Origin: Gammaproteobacteria bacterium
GTDB taxonomy: Bacteria > Pseudomonadota > Gammaproteobacteria > Coxiellales > Coxiellaceae
Reading direction: 5' to 3'
Assembly: GCA_030425685.1 (NCBI GenBank)
Contig: JAUIAD010000024.1
Coordinates: 1-61,775 of the forward strand
DNA length: 61,775 bases
Both the position numbers and the translations under genes were made by a program. Positions within the stretch are counted from its first letter, which is position 1. Each line of letters starts with the position of its first letter. The notes beneath the pieces are model-generated. The model worked only from the letters and a program-made list of their open reading frames with translations. It did no database searches and was not told the origin of the DNA. Shown here piece by piece: positions 1 to 9,189 of this stretch.

Positions 1-232
1 ATTATTCTTCGCGTCATTGTAGGCACCTCACATTATGTGTTCGGTAACCTTTAATATGACTCAACGTATACTGTTTTGACCTTGCTCAAATCTGCCTTCG
101 GTAACCCTAAATGTGACGCAATTCGCCCTGCAGAGAGAAAATACAAATTCCAAATAGATTTAATGTTAATTTAATTCTAGCAAGGCAGAATATGACAAAG
201 AATCTCTACTATTTGATAAAGCAGGATTACAG
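1..232. other. Non-coding left edge with a short direct repeat
   Basis: No gene is seen here. The stretch holds an imperfect direct repeat: TTCGGTAACC followed by CTTTAATATGAC-like sequence near 40-60, and again TTCGGTAACC followed by a similar TAAATGTGACG near 100-118. A ribosome binding site AGGA lies at 223-226, six bases before the ATG of the next gene. The repeat could be a regulatory site or the edge of a degenerate element; the sequence does not decide. Confidence 0.4.
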
Positions 233-2155
233 ATGCGACAAAAACTTACAACATTCCTTTCAATCACTAGCGCAATTATTTCCTCAGATACATTTGACAA
301 ACATAAATTAGATCTTGTCTTGATAGAGTCAAAAGTGAATTTAATCATCGATACATTTTTAGAACATGAATTTGAACCTGATCTAGATCTTGATCATTCT
401 ATTATGGAACTGATAGAAGCCAAACCTGCAGACCCTACCCCTATTGAGCGCCTTGACTTTAATAAAATTGCAAGCGATTTGACAGACCAAAATAATGACG
501 AGCGCTTTAAACAGGAATACTTGGACCAGCTAATAGATACCGCACTTTCTGCCGTTGGAAAATCCCTTAGCGATCTGACTTCATTACAGAGCAGCAAACT
601 GGCTAAATTCCTTGATCTTGCCAGGGAAGAAAAATATGACAGTATTTACGAAGGATTAAGTCTTGAAGTACCAGGATATAGTTTTAATGGTATTGATATT
701 TTAAAAGATATCAAAAAATTTGGCCCTAATAACTACTATAACTTAATGGGCATCTTAGCACAGCATGCCAACATTACACACTTGATCGTTACGTTTCCTT
801 ACAATGGTGAAGGCCTTATCCCCTCAATTTGTCTAGGCGTTATAAATTACTTTTCTCATTTAGCTAACAAAGTTGACCAACCGCAGTTGACCCTAAAAAT
901 ACCTGCCAATTTTCATAAACCCGATCTTTTATTTGAAAACATTAGCAAAAAGGAATATGCCATTTCACTAGAAATTCAATACGGTCTCACTTATTCCAAT
1001 CAGAATTCTGAAAGCGCTAGCTTAATAATGAAAGCACTCTCGCTTTCAGCCAATAAAGGGCTAGAGCTATCCAGCTTTAAAGCATATAACATGGCATCAC
1101 CGGATCTAACCATATTAATGAGAACAATCAAAAATAAACCTTCTTTTTTGCAAAAAACACTATCTATTCTCGGCAATTCTATTAATACATTACAGCAAGA
1201 TGACCTGATTCAACTTTGCAAACAACATGGCATTTCCACCTCACTCCCGGATAGGGACTATTCTCGCTTTAGTGGATTATCAGACGATATGATTTGTAAA
1301 GACCTTGGCTTGTCAAAGAAACAGCTGACCGCAAAGCTTGATAGTTGGTCATGTAACTTACCGCTTATTTCACCAGATTGGAAATTATTAAAAAATAAAT
1401 TTCTTGTACCTTTCTATCTTGCGCAAGCAGAACGCGACTGGGATATGGACAGCAAATCAATTACACTACCCGATGCTATACCTAGCGTACCTCAAGACCA
1501 GTCAATTTTATTCGATGTAAACAGAGGAAGGTGTTATATGCTCTACCCTCACGCAATGAATAGCGGCTTACAATGGAGTGGCGCAAATGATATAAGTCGC
1601 TTTCTCTCAGCATATTCAGTAAAAAACACCAGTAACCTAAGGCTTAAGTCTGAAGGATTTGATGCTTGTCATGCTTTGATACTGCTAGATTTAAACCCTC
1701 AACAACTCAGAGTTTGGCTTTTGCATGTTTCAGACCATGCTTTTTTTCACGGCGCAGCTACACCCTCCTTTGGTGGCTTTTTTGATTTTAGTAACTCACT
1801 GGCTAGTGGGACCAAGCCAGCTTATATTGATTTAAATAATAATTTTTATCCTGAAGGTATAACGCCAGGGGTCAATGAAGAATCAATATTGCATGCAAGG
1901 GTTTATGGTAAACATTCGCGTTCGTATCAACAAAAATTAGAAGATCGACTTGGAGTAACGCTTGAAAGTTTTCAATACATTAAGATACCGCCTTGCGATA
2001 GAGGTTACTTTAGCATTGAATATTCGCCTTGTGCCGGACAAGTCATTGTAAAGAGTAAACTTGATAAGTTTGAACAGACCTATCAAATACCGAAGCTGGA
2101 CATTGCATTGCAAGTTGATAGTAATGCAGCTAATAGCGAGAGTGCAGCCCCTTAA
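233..2155 (+). CDS. Unknown 640-aa protein
   Basis: I do not recognise a family. The ATG is well placed: AGGA sits six bases upstream. The product is soluble-looking, with no signal peptide and no clear membrane segment. It begins with a helical acidic region (about 1-130), followed by a mixed region with many aromatic residues (about 350-600, for example around SILFDVNRGRCYMLYPHAMN). The C-terminus is short, polar and Ser/Ala/Asn-rich. It ends 15 bp before the end of the convergent MFS gene. Its size and lack of a known domain resemble the other unknown proteins of this window, so an effector-like or host-interaction role is possible, but this is only inference. Confidence 0.6.
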   Translation: MRQKLTTFLSITSAIISSDTFDKHKLDLVLIESKVNLIIDTFLEHEFEPDLDLDHSIMELIEAKPADPTPIERLDFNKIASDLTDQNNDERFKQEYLDQLIDTALSAVGKSLSDLTSLQSSKLAKFLDLAREEKYDSIYEGLSLEVPGYSFNGIDILKDIKKFGPNNYYNLMGILAQHANITHLIVTFPYNGEGLIPSICLGVINYFSHLANKVDQPQLTLKIPANFHKPDLLFENISKKEYAISLEIQYGLTYSNQNSESASLIMKALSLSANKGLELSSFKAYNMASPDLTILMRTIKNKPSFLQKTLSILGNSINTLQQDDLIQLCKQHGISTSLPDRDYSRFSGLSDDMICKDLGLSKKQLTAKLDSWSCNLPLISPDWKLLKNKFLVPFYLAQAERDWDMDSKSITLPDAIPSVPQDQSILFDVNRGRCYMLYPHAMNSGLQWSGANDISRFLSAYSVKNTSNLRLKSEGFDACHALILLDLNPQQLRVWLLHVSDHAFFHGAATPSFGGFFDFSNSLASGTKPAYIDLNNNFYPEGITPGVNEESILHARVYGKHSRSYQQKLEDRLGVTLESFQYIKIPPCDRGYFSIEYSPCAGQVIVKSKLDKFEQTYQIPKLDIALQVDSNAANSESAAP

Positions 2156-2170
2156 GTTTACTCTTTCCAA

Positions 2171-3424
2171 TCAGATTGGCTGTCTTATTTTTTTGATGTT
2201 ATTCTCTTGATAATAACTTGCTAGCATTGCTTTATATCGCCCTCTTCGCACCAAATAAAAAATGGCGACAAGCAAACACAGCAAACCCATCAAAGCAATA
2301 CCCACAGATTCTGTTAACCAATGACAAAGGGAAGCAATAACAATATTACTAAATGATAACAGACCAAAAACACCCATTGCATAAAAGCCCATAATACGGC
2401 CAAGCTTATTTTGTTGCACTATTATTTGCAAAGTTGTAACAACAGCTGCTGTGATGACCACCAACGCTGCATCCATAAAGAATATAGCGATAATTGACAG
2501 CCAAAGCTCAGTTGATAGCGCAAACACAACTAAGGTCAAAGCAATTACTAACGACGCTAGCAACGCCTTATTCATTATATGCTGGCCAGATTTAGATTTT
2601 GCCAAGTAAATTCCACTACTAATTCCGCCAAGGCCTCCGGCCAAAAATAAGTAACTTAGCGTATGGATATTACCTTTAAGGCCATGCGCCGCAAATACAG
2701 GAATCTGCCACTGCAGACCAATAACAGACATACTAGCAATTGCCGCCAACAATATAGTGGCCCAAAATGGCTCGAACTTAACGGTATATAAAACACCTTC
2801 CCAAAGCATTCTCACCGGATGTTGTGCCTGCTCCTTCTTTGGCGGAACAAATGGTTTTTTTATACTAATATAATGAAATAAGGATAGCGCATGACTAAAC
2901 AGCGCAACAATAAAAACAGAAACACTACCAACCACCAAATGCAACAGCCCGTTAAGTCCAGAGCCTACAAACTGTGCCACTTTAGTATTAGCACTCACGG
3001 CTGACGTTACTCGATGCAGCTGTTTTTTATCCTCCAGCAAACTTGGAATATAGGATGTCGTACAGGGGACTATAATAGCACCACCAATACCGTATACCAT
3101 TGCTACCCAAAGAATCATGGGGTATGTGATTTCACCAAAAAGACCGAATAGCACAAAGAGCAACGGCACCAAGGTAACTAACAGCCCACCGACAATTAAC
3201 AGCTTTCTTTTATCATAACGATCTGCCAACATGCCAGCTACCGGCAAGAGAAAAAATAAAGGTAGATTAAGCATAAAACCAACCACGCCCAACTTTATTG
3301 ATGAGCCGGTTACTTGATAGGTTATCCAGGTGAAATTTAAGTAAGAGATCCAGAACCCTAAAAAGAAAAGCAAATCACCCGAGTAGAGACGACGTATATT
3401 TGGCGTTTTAAAAAGATCTTTCAT
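2171..3424 (-). CDS. MFS transporter (EntS/MFS_3-like exporter)
   Basis: This is a 417-aa polytopic membrane protein with about twelve hydrophobic segments, the usual length for the major facilitator superfamily. The loop after the second segment carries a motif A-like GMLADRYDKRKLL (residues about 63-75), typical of proton-coupled exporters. The start, MKDLFKTPNIRRLYSGDLLFFLG, resembles the MFS_3 branch that includes siderophore and microcin exporters. Substrate cannot be read from sequence. It lies 63 bp downstream of two tiny overlapping ORFs in the same orientation (3488-3669), with which it may be co-transcribed. It is unrelated in orientation and position to the second MFS gene of the window at 49.8 kb. 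Confidence 0.85.
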   Translation of the reverse strand: MKDLFKTPNIRRLYSGDLLFFLGFWISYLNFTWITYQVTGSSIKLGVVGFMLNLPLFFLLPVAGMLADRYDKRKLLIVGGLLVTLVPLLFVLFGLFGEITYPMILWVAMVYGIGGAIIVPCTTSYIPSLLEDKKQLHRVTSAVSANTKVAQFVGSGLNGLLHLVVGSVSVFIVALFSHALSLFHYISIKKPFVPPKKEQAQHPVRMLWEGVLYTVKFEPFWATILLAAIASMSVIGLQWQIPVFAAHGLKGNIHTLSYLFLAGGLGGISSGIYLAKSKSGQHIMNKALLASLVIALTLVVFALSTELWLSIIAIFFMDAALVVITAAVVTTLQIIVQQNKLGRIMGFYAMGVFGLLSFSNIVIASLCHWLTESVGIALMGLLCLLVAIFYLVRRGRYKAMLASYYQENNIKKIRQPI

Positions 3425-3487
3425 ATCTAGCTTACTCTTAATTACTCACATTTTTGCTAACAACACATGCAAATCATGCTAAAGAGC

Positions 3488-3610
3488 TTATCTTAACCCT
3501 AGCTTATATGCCAATTTTATGACTATATTTTGCGCATGTTTTAACCCTAAAAAAAACATATATATCGACACAAATTTGAGGATGAATAACATGCTCGCTG
3601 CTCCTGACAT
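3488..3610 (-). CDS. Small hydrophobic 40-aa protein
   Basis: The ORF starts with ATG sharing its A with the TGA stop of the 19-aa ORF upstream (TGATG). AGGAAAG lies just before it, so translational coupling is plausible. The product begins MSGAASMLFILKFVSIYMFF, one hydrophobic membrane-spanning stretch, and ends with a basic amphipathic tail rich in Lys and Arg. That composition fits a small membrane protein, a toxin-like peptide or a membrane-active peptide. The next gene downstream is an MFS exporter. A longer in-frame reading from a TTG at 3673 exists, but its ribosome binding site would be too close. No homologue is recognised. Confidence 0.35.
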   Translation of the reverse strand: MSGAASMLFILKFVSIYMFFLGLKHAQNIVIKLAYKLGLR

Positions 3611-3669
3611 CAACTTTCCTCTTCTTGAGGGGCAATAGCTAAGACTCCTAGCATGCCTATTGTAGACAT
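3610..3669 (-). CDS. 19-aa micro-ORF upstream of the 40-aa ORF and MFS gene
   Basis: This very short ORF encodes MSTIGMLGVLAIAPQEEES. It is supported mainly by an excellent ribosome binding site, AGAGGAG placed six bases before the ATG, and by its stop codon overlapping the next start. It may be a leader peptide controlling the downstream 40-aa ORF and MFS gene, or a peptide precursor. The sequence offers no further proof of translation. Confidence 0.35.
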   Translation of the reverse strand: MSTIGMLGVLAIAPQEEES

Positions 3670-3891
3670 ACAATTCTCCTCTATAGCCATGTCAATATAA
3701 CGAAATGGGTTCTGAGCGTTTCATCAATACCATGAGCAGATGTATATCTGCCTCACCACAATAATTGCCAAATATCGATATTTTATTATTGTTTTTCAAT
3801 AATTAAATTGCTATGCTTTCTTACAACTCGAGTTACACACCCACCTACAGCATAGGATGGACTATTCAATGAACAACATTAGGAATTCAAT

Positions 3892-4308
3892 ATGAAAACA
3901 ATTCGCCTAACACTCTTTTGCCTATTATCAGCAATCTCAGTCAGCACACTGGCTAAAAGCGTCACCGTTATTAACGTGTCAAACACCCCTCTAGCCATCC
4001 AATATAAAGAAGCCTATAAAAACCCCCATAGCCCCGCCATTCTAAAAAATCTTTCTACCATGAGGTTAAATACGCACAGCTCACGCAGCGTAAATTTACA
4101 ACCAAGCCGATTTCGTGACAGCGGCATTGTGATTATCAGCATACAAAACCCAATAACTGGTGAGTGGGAAAGTCTTCCTAAGTCTGCCACCCAATTTAAA
4201 AAGCAGCCCGGCTGCTGGGCCTCAAGCCATAGTCACAATAAAATAAGGCTAAAATTAACACCGCAAGCAGGAGGCCATGGCTTTATTACTTGCAACGTAC
4301 AACCATAA
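3892..4308 (+). CDS. Small secreted protein of unknown function
   Basis: The 138-aa product begins with a classic Sec signal peptide (about residues 1-21, basic MKTIR then hydrophobic LTLFCLLSAISVST, ending Leu-Ala before Lys-Ser). AGGA seven bases upstream fixes the start. The mature part has two cysteines (GCWASS and ITCNVQP) that could form a disulfide, and looks beta-rich, for example SVTVINVSNTPLAIQY. This is reminiscent of small periplasmic immunoglobulin-like proteins but no family is certain. A hairpin just downstream (4327-4348) may end its transcript. The unrelated secreted protein at 58.8 kb has similar size and composition. Confidence 0.65.
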   Translation: MKTIRLTLFCLLSAISVSTLAKSVTVINVSNTPLAIQYKEAYKNPHSPAILKNLSTMRLNTHSSRSVNLQPSRFRDSGIVIISIQNPITGEWESLPKSATQFKKQPGCWASSHSHNKIRLKLTPQAGGHGFITCNVQP

Positions 4309-4326
4309 ATGAGCAAACCAACCTAT

Positions 4327-4348
4327 AGGCCAATCAACGCATTGGCCT
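4327..4348 (+). terminator. Hairpin after the secreted protein gene
   Basis: An 8-bp perfect stem, AGGCCAAT pairing with ATTGGCCT, encloses a 6-base loop. It is 18 bp after the stop codon of the secreted protein. No strong T-run follows, so it could be a weak terminator or an mRNA-stabilising hairpin. Confidence 0.45.
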
Positions 4349-4366
4349 CACTATTTAAGAGCAACC

Positions 4367-4921
4367 ATGAATAAAATAAAAAAACTTAGTCAAATTGCCC
4401 AGTGGATTCTACTAGCGATCATGATAATATTACCAACCAGCCTAATTCTCTTTTGGATTAATGCACCCGCCCCACTACTATCATCGGCTGCTAACTACGG
4501 TATTGATATAAAATACCTACCCGATGGTTTGAAAATTTTACACACGCTAACAGCAGGGGAAAAATGGATTGGCTTTATTATTAATTTACTGCCTGTTGGG
4601 ATAACCTTTATTATTTGCTGCCTGCTCTATAAACTCTTTAACCAATTCAAACAACTCGCCATTTTCAGTTTGCAAAATGTTAAATACTTACGAAGAATCG
4701 GATATTTAATAATTATTGGTGAACTTATTATTTCCCCAATATATCAAGCCTTAATCACCGGCACCATGACTTACCACAACCCACGCGGTCATGGCGTTAT
4801 TAGCATTAGCTTTTCTGGATATAATCTAGCTTTAGTTACTGCTGGTGTGCTAATTCTTTTAGTATCATGGATTATGGCCGAGGGCTACCGATTAAACGAA
4901 GAACAAAAATATATAATATAA
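4367..4921 (+). CDS. DUF2975 family membrane protein
   Basis: The 184-aa product has four predicted membrane segments (about 13-32, 67-90, 108-130 and 150-172), the layout of DUF2975 proteins. The second segment is followed by the family-like stretch CCLLYKLFNQFKQLAIFS and an arginine-rich turn before the third segment. DUF2975 genes are very often followed by a small Xre-type repressor, and that is exactly the case here: a 67-aa HTH protein begins 10 bp downstream. The pair probably acts together in sensing or transport-linked regulation; its ligand is unknown. Confidence 0.8.
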   Translation: MNKIKKLSQIAQWILLAIMIILPTSLILFWINAPAPLLSSAANYGIDIKYLPDGLKILHTLTAGEKWIGFIINLLPVGITFIICCLLYKLFNQFKQLAIFSLQNVKYLRRIGYLIIIGELIISPIYQALITGTMTYHNPRGHGVISISFSGYNLALVTAGVLILLVSWIMAEGYRLNEEQKYII

Positions 4922-4931
4922 GGTATTACCA

Positions 4932-5135
4932 ATGACCGTCATTGTGAATTTAGATGTTATGTTAGCAAAACGAAAAGTTCGCTCCAAAGAACTAGCAGAA
5001 GCGATTGGTATTACCGAACAGAATTTATCAATTTTAAAAACAGGTAAAGCTAAGGCCATTCGCTTTTCAACGCTTAATGCTATTTGTAGTTATTTGAAGT
5101 GTCAGCCGGGAGATATCCTTGAATATACTGAGTAA
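4932..5135 (+). CDS. Xre/Cro-type HTH regulator (YozG-like)
   Basis: This 67-aa protein is almost entirely one helix-turn-helix domain. MLAKRKVRSKELAEAIGI is the first half and TEQNLSILKTGKAKAIRFST the recognition helix region. It ends in CQPGDILEYTE, the typical ending of YozG-like regulators. It follows the DUF2975 gene by 10 bp, with AAGG eight bases before the start, so the two are most likely one operon. It probably regulates its own operon; no operator was identified. Confidence 0.85.
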   Translation: MTVIVNLDVMLAKRKVRSKELAEAIGITEQNLSILKTGKAKAIRFSTLNAICSYLKCQPGDILEYTE

Positions 5136-5144
5136 CTAAGAGAC

Positions 5145-5220
5145 GCACTTTCAGGTGGGGGACACAAGGTTATCAATAACCATTTATTTCTCTTCCCCCA
5201 CTATTTGATCCTGAAAGTGC
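5145..5220. terminator. Long hairpin between convergent genes
   Basis: GCACTTTCAGG (5145-5155) is the exact reverse complement of CCTGAAAGTGC (5210-5220). Just inside, GTGGGGGA pairs with TCCCCCAC. The hairpin lies between the end of the HTH gene and the end of the convergent serine-rich gene, so it is best read as a bidirectional transcription barrier. No long T-run follows. Confidence 0.5.
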
Positions 5221-5258
5221 ATGATAATTGTAAGGTACACAGTATTAATCAGCAATTA

Positions 5259-7271
5259 TTACACTTGCATAAAACGTGTAGACTTAATCATATCACAAAG
5301 GATAGTGCTAGCGAATTTATCTTGGTATTGACAGGCCCACAAGTCAACTAGGCGAGCTTGATCAGCCGTTAAATTAAAATAACCCACAGAGATTTCAGGG
5401 CTAACAACCCCCTGCTGAAGGTTATTTTCCTTTATATAGCAATCTCTGTTTGCAGTATTAAAATTATATTCGCGCATATGCCCCGAACAATTTGGACGCA
5501 TAGAACTAAAGAAGTGCGGTTTAATTATATTTAATTCTATCAGCCGAGCGATGACAGGATGTGAAGTGCCACGTATGGGCGTTTCAGACTGCATAGCGAA
5601 GGTTGCACTGCGATAGGCCGTAACGGATGGTTTTGGAATAATGTAGGCCGCGTAGCTAAAAGTGCGCCCCCAACCAAGAACTGAACTACAAGCGCTGCCA
5701 AACCAATCACTAAGAGGTATGCAATTTGGCGAAAAATCAGGGCAATAACTGGGACAGCATTTCGCTGCCGCTCTAACACAAGCCGTAAGCGTACTAGTTA
5801 CAAAACCAGCAAGAGCAAGGCATAGACCTGCAGCAGCGCCGACAATGAACAGACCAGTACGAAGGCCAAGATGGAGAGCTTTAACAGCAGTACCTAATGT
5901 CCAACGTGCAACCGTAGATATTTCACCAACAATTGGCAAACTACAAAAATCATTACTATATTCACAAATAACTCCAGACCAAATATATTTCTCTAAATGC
6001 AACTCAATAACATTGGCAATGTATCCACGAGTTTTAATTACACAACGCGCCAAGCTTACCATGGTGTCAATTAATTTATTGCCTTTTATATTTGAGCTAT
6101 AGGTATCCAGGGGTATGCCAGCTTCGATCATCATTTCTTTGTACTGTTCACCTATATAATAAGCTAATATATCTTTAACCGCATCAGTGTTATAGCAATT
6201 ATCATGCCAACCTCTTTCCAAGTGACTCACTATTTTTTTTCGTAAATATAGCTTGCCAGAATCAATAGACATAGACAGCAGTGAATTAAGCCGTCTCCCC
6301 ATATCTTCCAAACCGATTACATCATTTTGATTTTGCGTTGAGACATTATCAATCTTCTTAACCTTAAAACTACTCTGAGTAACCTGCGAGGTATAAACCC
6401 CAGCACCAAGACCTACTGAGTTCTCTACAGCAAGACTAGCGGCTTCCTGTTGAAAAACATCACCCATATCCACTTGCGGTGCAAAATCATACGCGTTAAC
6501 AACTACAGCCTTTGACAAAGGATTAATAAGAATAGGGATAAAAGAAAAAACAGAAGAAAGCAAAGACGAAGCGGATTTTATTCGCTCTGCTCTAGCATTT
6601 TTAAGTACAGTACTAACGTTATCTACAACAGACTTAGCAATAGATGCAAAAGCCATTATACCTGATAAATAGTCCACCACAAATTCATCTATAATTTCAT
6701 TTACTCTACGAGAACCAAATAAACTATTTACATTCATTGCTTCCCACTCACTGACAGTCATAGCATCACTCGCGCTACCACTAGAACTAGAACTAGAACT
6801 AGAACTAGAACTAGCACCACTAACAGAATTAGAATATGTACCACCAGCAGAATTAGAGATAGCACTACTAACATAGTTAGAACAAGCACCGCCACCAGAA
6901 TTTGAGATTGCGCCACTAGCAGAAATTGAACTTGTACTACTATAGACATTCCCGGCAGTATAACTACCACTAGCACCACTCGCCGGACTATATGCTAACG
7001 GCACATTATCCTTCGCGACTTCTGCATAAGGAAATAACTTACCATTTTCCAGACCCAACCTAGCTATTTCGCTAAACGGTGAGCCAGATAATGTGGATGA
7101 TGACGATGACGCCGATGACCCTGGTGCGAATGGACTACAAAAAAATAGGGACTTCATTCCCGCACACACCTTATCAAACTCAAGCTCATCTTGAGCGAGA
7201 AAATTACCCCATTGTTCTACACAATTTGAAAAGCTGTTACCTTTACCATTAATATCTAAATGTTTTCTCAT
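5259..7271 (-). CDS. Serine-rich 670-aa protein of unknown function
   Basis: GAGG six bases upstream supports the ATG at 7271. Residues about 50-175 are low-complexity: Ser/Ala/Gly runs and repeats such as GAISNSGGG and AISNSAGG, with a run of 11 or so serines coded by a TCTAGT hexanucleotide repeat (6780-6814). The rest is ordinary sequence. It includes hydrophobic stretches (about 225-245 and 465-500, GLFIVGAAAGLCLALAGFV) that could span a membrane and a cysteine-rich patch (AKCCPSYCPDFSPNCIPLSD). The C-terminus is polar. No domain is recognised. Membrane-inserting segments with a flexible serine linker are compatible with a secreted effector or surface protein, which is inference only. Confidence 0.6.
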   Translation of the reverse strand: MRKHLDINGKGNSFSNCVEQWGNFLAQDELEFDKVCAGMKSLFFCSPFAPGSSASSSSSTLSGSPFSEIARLGLENGKLFPYAEVAKDNVPLAYSPASGASGSYTAGNVYSSTSSISASGAISNSGGGACSNYVSSAISNSAGGTYSNSVSGASSSSSSSSSSSGSASDAMTVSEWEAMNVNSLFGSRRVNEIIDEFVVDYLSGIMAFASIAKSVVDNVSTVLKNARAERIKSASSLLSSVFSFIPILINPLSKAVVVNAYDFAPQVDMGDVFQQEAASLAVENSVGLGAGVYTSQVTQSSFKVKKIDNVSTQNQNDVIGLEDMGRRLNSLLSMSIDSGKLYLRKKIVSHLERGWHDNCYNTDAVKDILAYYIGEQYKEMMIEAGIPLDTYSSNIKGNKLIDTMVSLARCVIKTRGYIANVIELHLEKYIWSGVICEYSNDFCSLPIVGEISTVARWTLGTAVKALHLGLRTGLFIVGAAAGLCLALAGFVTSTLTACVRAAAKCCPSYCPDFSPNCIPLSDWFGSACSSVLGWGRTFSYAAYIIPKPSVTAYRSATFAMQSETPIRGTSHPVIARLIELNIIKPHFFSSMRPNCSGHMREYNFNTANRDCYIKENNLQQGVVSPEISVGYFNLTADQARLVDLWACQYQDKFASTILCDMIKSTRFMQV
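6780..6814 (-). repeat. Hexanucleotide repeat coding for serines
   Basis: On the plus strand ACTAGA is repeated almost six times; read on the coding strand it gives TCTAGT and hence alternating serine codons. It lies inside the 670-aa serine-rich gene. Changes in copy number would alter serine number by two without shifting the frame. Confidence 0.8.
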
Positions 7272-7517
7272 GATATACCTCTCTGATGTATTGGTTGTAT
7301 TAAAAATTAAATGCTAAAAACATGATTTAAATTATATGCAGAACCAACAGGTTGAAAAACAGAGTTCACGGGAAGAGTATTGTTCCATAATGGAATTAAT
7401 ATACCAAATTGAATAATAATATTTTTTTACTATACTTATCATTAGTCATAGCATAACATCCTACTTATTAGAAAAATGTGGCATAAAAAGCTAATGACAA
7501 AGCCGGGTCATTGAACA

Positions 7518-8390
7518 ATGAATCTTTTTAAATATATAAAAACCTTTGTTGAAATCGTAGAGTGCGGATCAATCTCTAGAGCAGCTCGCCAGCTAGTTAT
7601 TAATCCATCAGCGATTAGCAAACAATTAGCCAGCCTAGAACAGCATTTAAAAATCAAACTGTTCGAGCGAACCACCCGCACACTTGCACTAACACCACCA
7701 GGGCAAGTCTATTACGAACGAGCAAAGTCAATTATAAACGAGATTGATAACGCCTATCACGCCGCACATATATCTAAAAGCGAGCCAAGCGGTCAATTTT
7801 CTCTTGGCATGGCAATACCGCTAGTTAACGATGTAACCTTAAATTGCATTGGTAACTTTATTAATAAGTACCCTAAAATTCAGCTTCATCACATCCGCGA
7901 TTATAGACCCATTTCAATTTTAGATGGAAGAGCAGATATTATTATATCCAGCATCGATGAAAATGAAGAACTGATGGGAAAAGAGCTTCTTTACAGCACC
8001 AAAGGCGCATTGGTTGCTGCACCAAGCTACATTAAACGCTATGGCGCACCAACCTCGCTACATGAATTAGGCCAGCACCGCTTTATTAACAATATTGGCT
8101 TAAATGTAAAAATGAATTTACCCGTAGATAAGGACACTGAGTTAAAGACAAGCTTTTTGGCTCATTCACCAGAAAGTGGCTTAATGGCTGCACTACATGG
8201 TTATGGTTTGTTTTGGGGCTTACAATTGGGTTTAGAAAGCTACATCGAACAGAAAAGGCTGATACTTATTGATCTAGATGAACCTGCTCCACAACGAAAT
8301 ATTTATATTTACTATAGACCATGCAACGCAGCATCAATTATTCGTCTTTTTGTTAGTTATATAAAAAACAATATACCTTCTGCAAATTAG
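7518..8390 (+). CDS. LysR-type transcriptional regulator
   Basis: The 290-aa length is normal for LysR regulators. The N-terminal winged HTH is clear: FVEIVECGSISRAARQLVI, then NPSAISKQLASLEQHLKI and LFERTTRTLALTPPGQVYYERA. The C-terminal two-thirds is the periplasmic-binding-like effector domain. It is divergent from the serine-rich gene and is followed after 109 bp by a DUF4389 gene on the same strand; either could be its target. No inducer can be inferred. Confidence 0.9.
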   Translation: MNLFKYIKTFVEIVECGSISRAARQLVINPSAISKQLASLEQHLKIKLFERTTRTLALTPPGQVYYERAKSIINEIDNAYHAAHISKSEPSGQFSLGMAIPLVNDVTLNCIGNFINKYPKIQLHHIRDYRPISILDGRADIIISSIDENEELMGKELLYSTKGALVAAPSYIKRYGAPTSLHELGQHRFINNIGLNVKMNLPVDKDTELKTSFLAHSPESGLMAALHGYGLFWGLQLGLESYIEQKRLILIDLDEPAPQRNIYIYYRPCNAASIIRLFVSYIKNNIPSAN

Positions 8391-8499
8391 AAGAGCAAAA
8401 AACTACACTATAACGCCAACCTATTATTTTATTTGATTTTTGTCAAAAAAATACCGATACTAGTATAGAAGATAAATCATTGCAAAAAAGGTATCGAAA

Positions 8500-9129
8500 A
8501 TGAACGGCAAAATATTAACAGGCAATTCTGATTACCCAGTACAATTTTCAGTAGACTATCCGCAGCGTTTAAGCCGAATTAAAACGTTTTTTCGCGTCAT
8601 TCTTGTTATCCCAATGCTGTTTGTACTAGCGGCTTTATCATCATTTCTAATTATACAAACACCACATGGACCACATATAAATGGAACACAGTATTTAGTA
8701 TTTGCACCTGTCCTGCTCATCCTCTTTAGAAAAAAATACCCTCGCTGGTGGTTTAACTGGAATGTAGAAATGTTTCGCTTTATCTCGCGAGTATCCATCT
8801 ATATGTATTGCATGAGGGACGAGTACCCATCAACAGAAGACACGCAAGGGGTTCATTTAGATATAGAGTACCCAGAAGCTGGGGTATTAAGTCGTGGAAT
8901 GCCCTTTATAAAATGGCTACTAGCCACTCCTCACTTTATTATTCTATTCTTTCTTGCCATTGCTTTTGCTATCTGCCTAGTGATTGGCTGGTTTGCCGTC
9001 ATTTTTACTGGTAAATACCCAAAATCAATCTTTAGGTTCAATGAAGGTTTTTACCGCTGGAGTGCGCGTGTATTAGCTTATTCCCTTTTAATGATGACAG
9101 ACCGCTATCCTCCCTTTTCATTTAATTGA
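8500..9129 (+). CDS. DUF4389 family membrane protein
   Basis: The 209-aa product has the hallmarks of DUF4389: an N-terminal VQFSVDYPQRLSRIKTFFRV, then membrane helices, then a second copy-like unit with FTGKYPKSIFRFNEGFYRWS and RVLAYSLLMMTDRYPPFS. The motif KYPRWWFNWNVEMFRFISRV precedes a second, matching aromatic pattern, so the protein looks like an internal duplication, as is usual for the family. AGG eight bases before the ATG supports the start. Function is unknown. It lies downstream of the LysR gene and before a strong hairpin. Confidence 0.85.
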   Translation: MNGKILTGNSDYPVQFSVDYPQRLSRIKTFFRVILVIPMLFVLAALSSFLIIQTPHGPHINGTQYLVFAPVLLILFRKKYPRWWFNWNVEMFRFISRVSIYMYCMRDEYPSTEDTQGVHLDIEYPEAGVLSRGMPFIKWLLATPHFIILFFLAIAFAICLVIGWFAVIFTGKYPKSIFRFNEGFYRWSARVLAYSLLMMTDRYPPFSFN

Positions 9130-9167
9130 TATTTCTGCTAACACTTATCATACCAGAATGGTTATAC

Positions 9168-9189
9168 TAGGCGTCGACTTCGACGCCTA
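9168..9189. terminator. Perfect GC-rich hairpin after DUF4389 gene
   Basis: TAGGCGTCGA pairs perfectly with TCGACGCCTA around a 2-base loop, 39 bp after the DUF4389 stop codon. It probably ends that transcript, although no U-tract follows. The remaining sequence up to about 9440 holds no recognisable gene. Confidence 0.55.

Noticed and set aside
3488-3669. Microcin C-like peptide locus
   Set aside because: No adenylating MccB-like enzyme is nearby; only the peptide-plus-exporter layout is similar.
3488-3673. 61-residue ORF starting with TTG
   Set aside because: The ribosome binding site would be only about two bases from the TTG; the two ATG-started ORFs fit better.
5259-7271. Member of the GGYFGLL family
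   Set aside because: It is a large unknown protein with hydrophobic patches but lacks the GGYFGLL and WDP/GWLGG motifs.
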